The notes under the pieces are model-generated. The model did not search any database. It was not told the origin of the DNA and saw only the letters and a list, made by a program, of their open reading frames with translations. Position numbers and translations under genes: made by a program. This document shows, in pieces, positions 13,036 to 14,196 of a stretch of 14,196 bases of DNA. Position 1 is the stretch's first letter. Every line of letters starts with the position of its first letter. Origin of the DNA: SKVL01 sp964559575 (GTDB lineage: Bacteria > Patescibacteriota > Minisyncoccia > Phycocordibacterales > CSBR16-193); contig CAZLGQ010000011.1 of the NCBI GenBank assembly GCA_964559575.1, forward strand, positions 1-14,196, read 5' to 3'.

Positions 13036-14196
13036 ATGCCATTTTATACTTTTAAAGCAAAAAAAAGTAACGGTGAGACGTATACTGAAACCGTTGAAGC
13101 TAAGGATAAATTACATTTATATAAAGAAATACATTCCAGAGGAGATTCTTTACTATCAATTTCAAAAGAAAAAAAAGCCGGTAAGGGTTTTTTGGGATCT
13201 TTATCAAAAATAGAAATAAATATCTTTTCTTCGGTTAAAGAAATTGAAAAGATAAATTTTGCACGTCATTTAAGTTCAATGCTTGAAGCGGGACTTCCTG
13301 TTTCAAGGGCTCTTTCTGTTTTAGAAAAACAAGCAAAGAAAAAAGCCTTTAGGGATGTTCTTAAAGATATTCAGTCTAAAATAAAAGAAGGAGGGACTTT
13401 AAGTTCCGGACTTGAGCTTTTTCCGGATGTATTTTCTAAAATGTTCGTTGCCATGGTTCGTGCCAGTGAAGAAAGTGGAAATATGGAAGAAGGATTAAGA
13501 ACTATAGCTTTACAGATGGAAAAAAACTATGCTTTAAAAAAAAGAGTTAAAGGAGCAATGATCTATCCCATAGTTATTTTGGTTATTATGCTGGCAATAG
13601 GTTCTTTGATGCTTGTTTATATTGTTCCAACACTTGCCGGGGTTTTTGAGAGTATGGATGCCGAACTTCCGGTTCAGACAAGAGCTATTATTTGGGCGAG
13701 TGATATGGTAATAGATAACGCTTTATTAGTTTTTCTTTTTCTTGTTGTTTTTATTGCTTCTTTTGTCTTTTTCCTTAAAAAGGATATCGGTAAACGTTTT
13801 GTTCATTTTTTCTCTATTAAATTTCCCTTTATTAAAACCATAACTAAAGAAGTTAATGCAGCTAGAACCGCTAGGACTCTGTCCTCACTTCTTTCTTCAG
13901 GTGTTGATGTGGTACCTGCTTTATCTATAACCGAGGATGTTATTCAAAACTCTTATTACAAACCCGTTTTAGCTTTGGCTCAAGAAAGAATAAAAAAAGG
14001 AGAACAGATATCAAAAGTTTTTACTGAAAATGATCATCTTTTTCCGATATTTGTAGGAGAGATGATGACTGTTGGGGAAGAAACAGGTAAGATAAGTGAA
14101 ATGTTGGGTGATGTAGCAATATTTTTTGAAAAAGAAGTTGATCAACGTACTAAAAATATCTCCACAGTAATTGAACCGGTTTTACTGGTATTTATC
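13036..14196 (+). CDS. pilC: Type IV pilus inner-membrane platform protein PilC (partial)
   Basis: 387 codons are visible with no stop before the window edge. Family members are about 400 residues, so only the C-terminal end is missing. Two T2SSF domains are recognisable: the first around 70-195, with FARHLSSMLEAGLPVSRAL and the ASEESGNMEEGL motif, and the second from about 272, with TARTLSSLLSSGVDVVPAL and the matching VGEETGKISEML. Membrane helices lie at about 175-199, 229-247 and from about 379. PilC couples the PilB motor to the growing pilus. It sits 32 bases behind pilB on the same strand with no terminator, so the two form an operon that probably continues beyond the window. Confidence 0.96.
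   Translation, partial: MPFYTFKAKKSNGETYTETVEAKDKLHLYKEIHSRGDSLLSISKEKKAGKGFLGSLSKIEINIFSSVKEIEKINFARHLSSMLEAGLPVSRALSVLEKQAKKKAFRDVLKDIQSKIKEGGTLSSGLELFPDVFSKMFVAMVRASEESGNMEEGLRTIALQMEKNYALKKRVKGAMIYPIVILVIMLAIGSLMLVYIVPTLAGVFESMDAELPVQTRAIIWASDMVIDNALLVFLFLVVFIASFVFFLKKDIGKRFVHFFSIKFPFIKTITKEVNAARTARTLSSLLSSGVDVVPALSITEDVIQNSYYKPVLALAQERIKKGEQISKVFTENDHLFPIFVGEMMTVGEETGKISEMLGDVAIFFEKEVDQRTKNISTVIEPVLLVFI

Overview
The window reads as a piece of chromosome from a small, AT-rich bacterial genome. The best guess is a Candidate Phyla Radiation (Patescibacteria, Parcubacteria-like) member. The reasons are the very AT-rich intergenic DNA, short single-copy housekeeping genes each with its own signals, tRNA genes without an encoded CCA, almost no Shine-Dalgarno motifs, a trimmed trigger factor, an RNHCP zinc protein and a pilB-pilC pair. 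The assignment rests on gene content and style, not on a marker phylogeny. TGA is not needed as a sense codon in any gene here.

Left part (1-3553): an 800-base AT-rich stretch without a credible gene is followed by tRNA-Arg(TCG), tRNA-Gly(TCC), a YraN/UPF0102 gene, tRNA-Pro(TGG), a single-domain response regulator on the minus strand, an RNHCP zinc-ribbon gene and tRNA-Gly(GCC). The most unusual DNA lies here. tRNA-Arg is followed by a tandem repeat (period 168 bases) whose unit carries a copy of the tRNA 3' end, and tRNA-Gly(TCC) is followed by a different element that also ends in a decayed copy of its own tRNA 3' end. Both contain the same 39-base core, which can fold into two small hairpins closed by an outer helix. 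A 100-N assembly gap interrupts the first repeat unit.

Middle part (3554-11086, all minus strand): HU, RNase Y, ClpP, trigger factor, an acidic single-pass membrane protein, a secreted or anchored coiled-coil protein, inorganic pyrophosphatase and NusA. Most are separated by their own promoters or terminators rather than forming one operon. Trigger factor and ClpP keep the classical tig-clpP neighbourhood (nascent-chain folding next to proteolysis). RNase Y and NusA supply RNA decay and transcription control.

Right part (11087-14196, plus strand): a divergent promoter region with a GC-rich dyad, then pilB and pilC (cut by the window edge), the motor ATPase and inner-membrane platform of a type IV pilus or related type II secretion-like machine. 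PilB has lost the usual zinc-binding cysteines.

The best candidate for something undescribed is the tRNA-linked repeat family at 864-1241 and 1438-1638. It resembles in layout the rtT repeats of the E. coli tyrT locus but carries its own shared core at two different tRNA loci.
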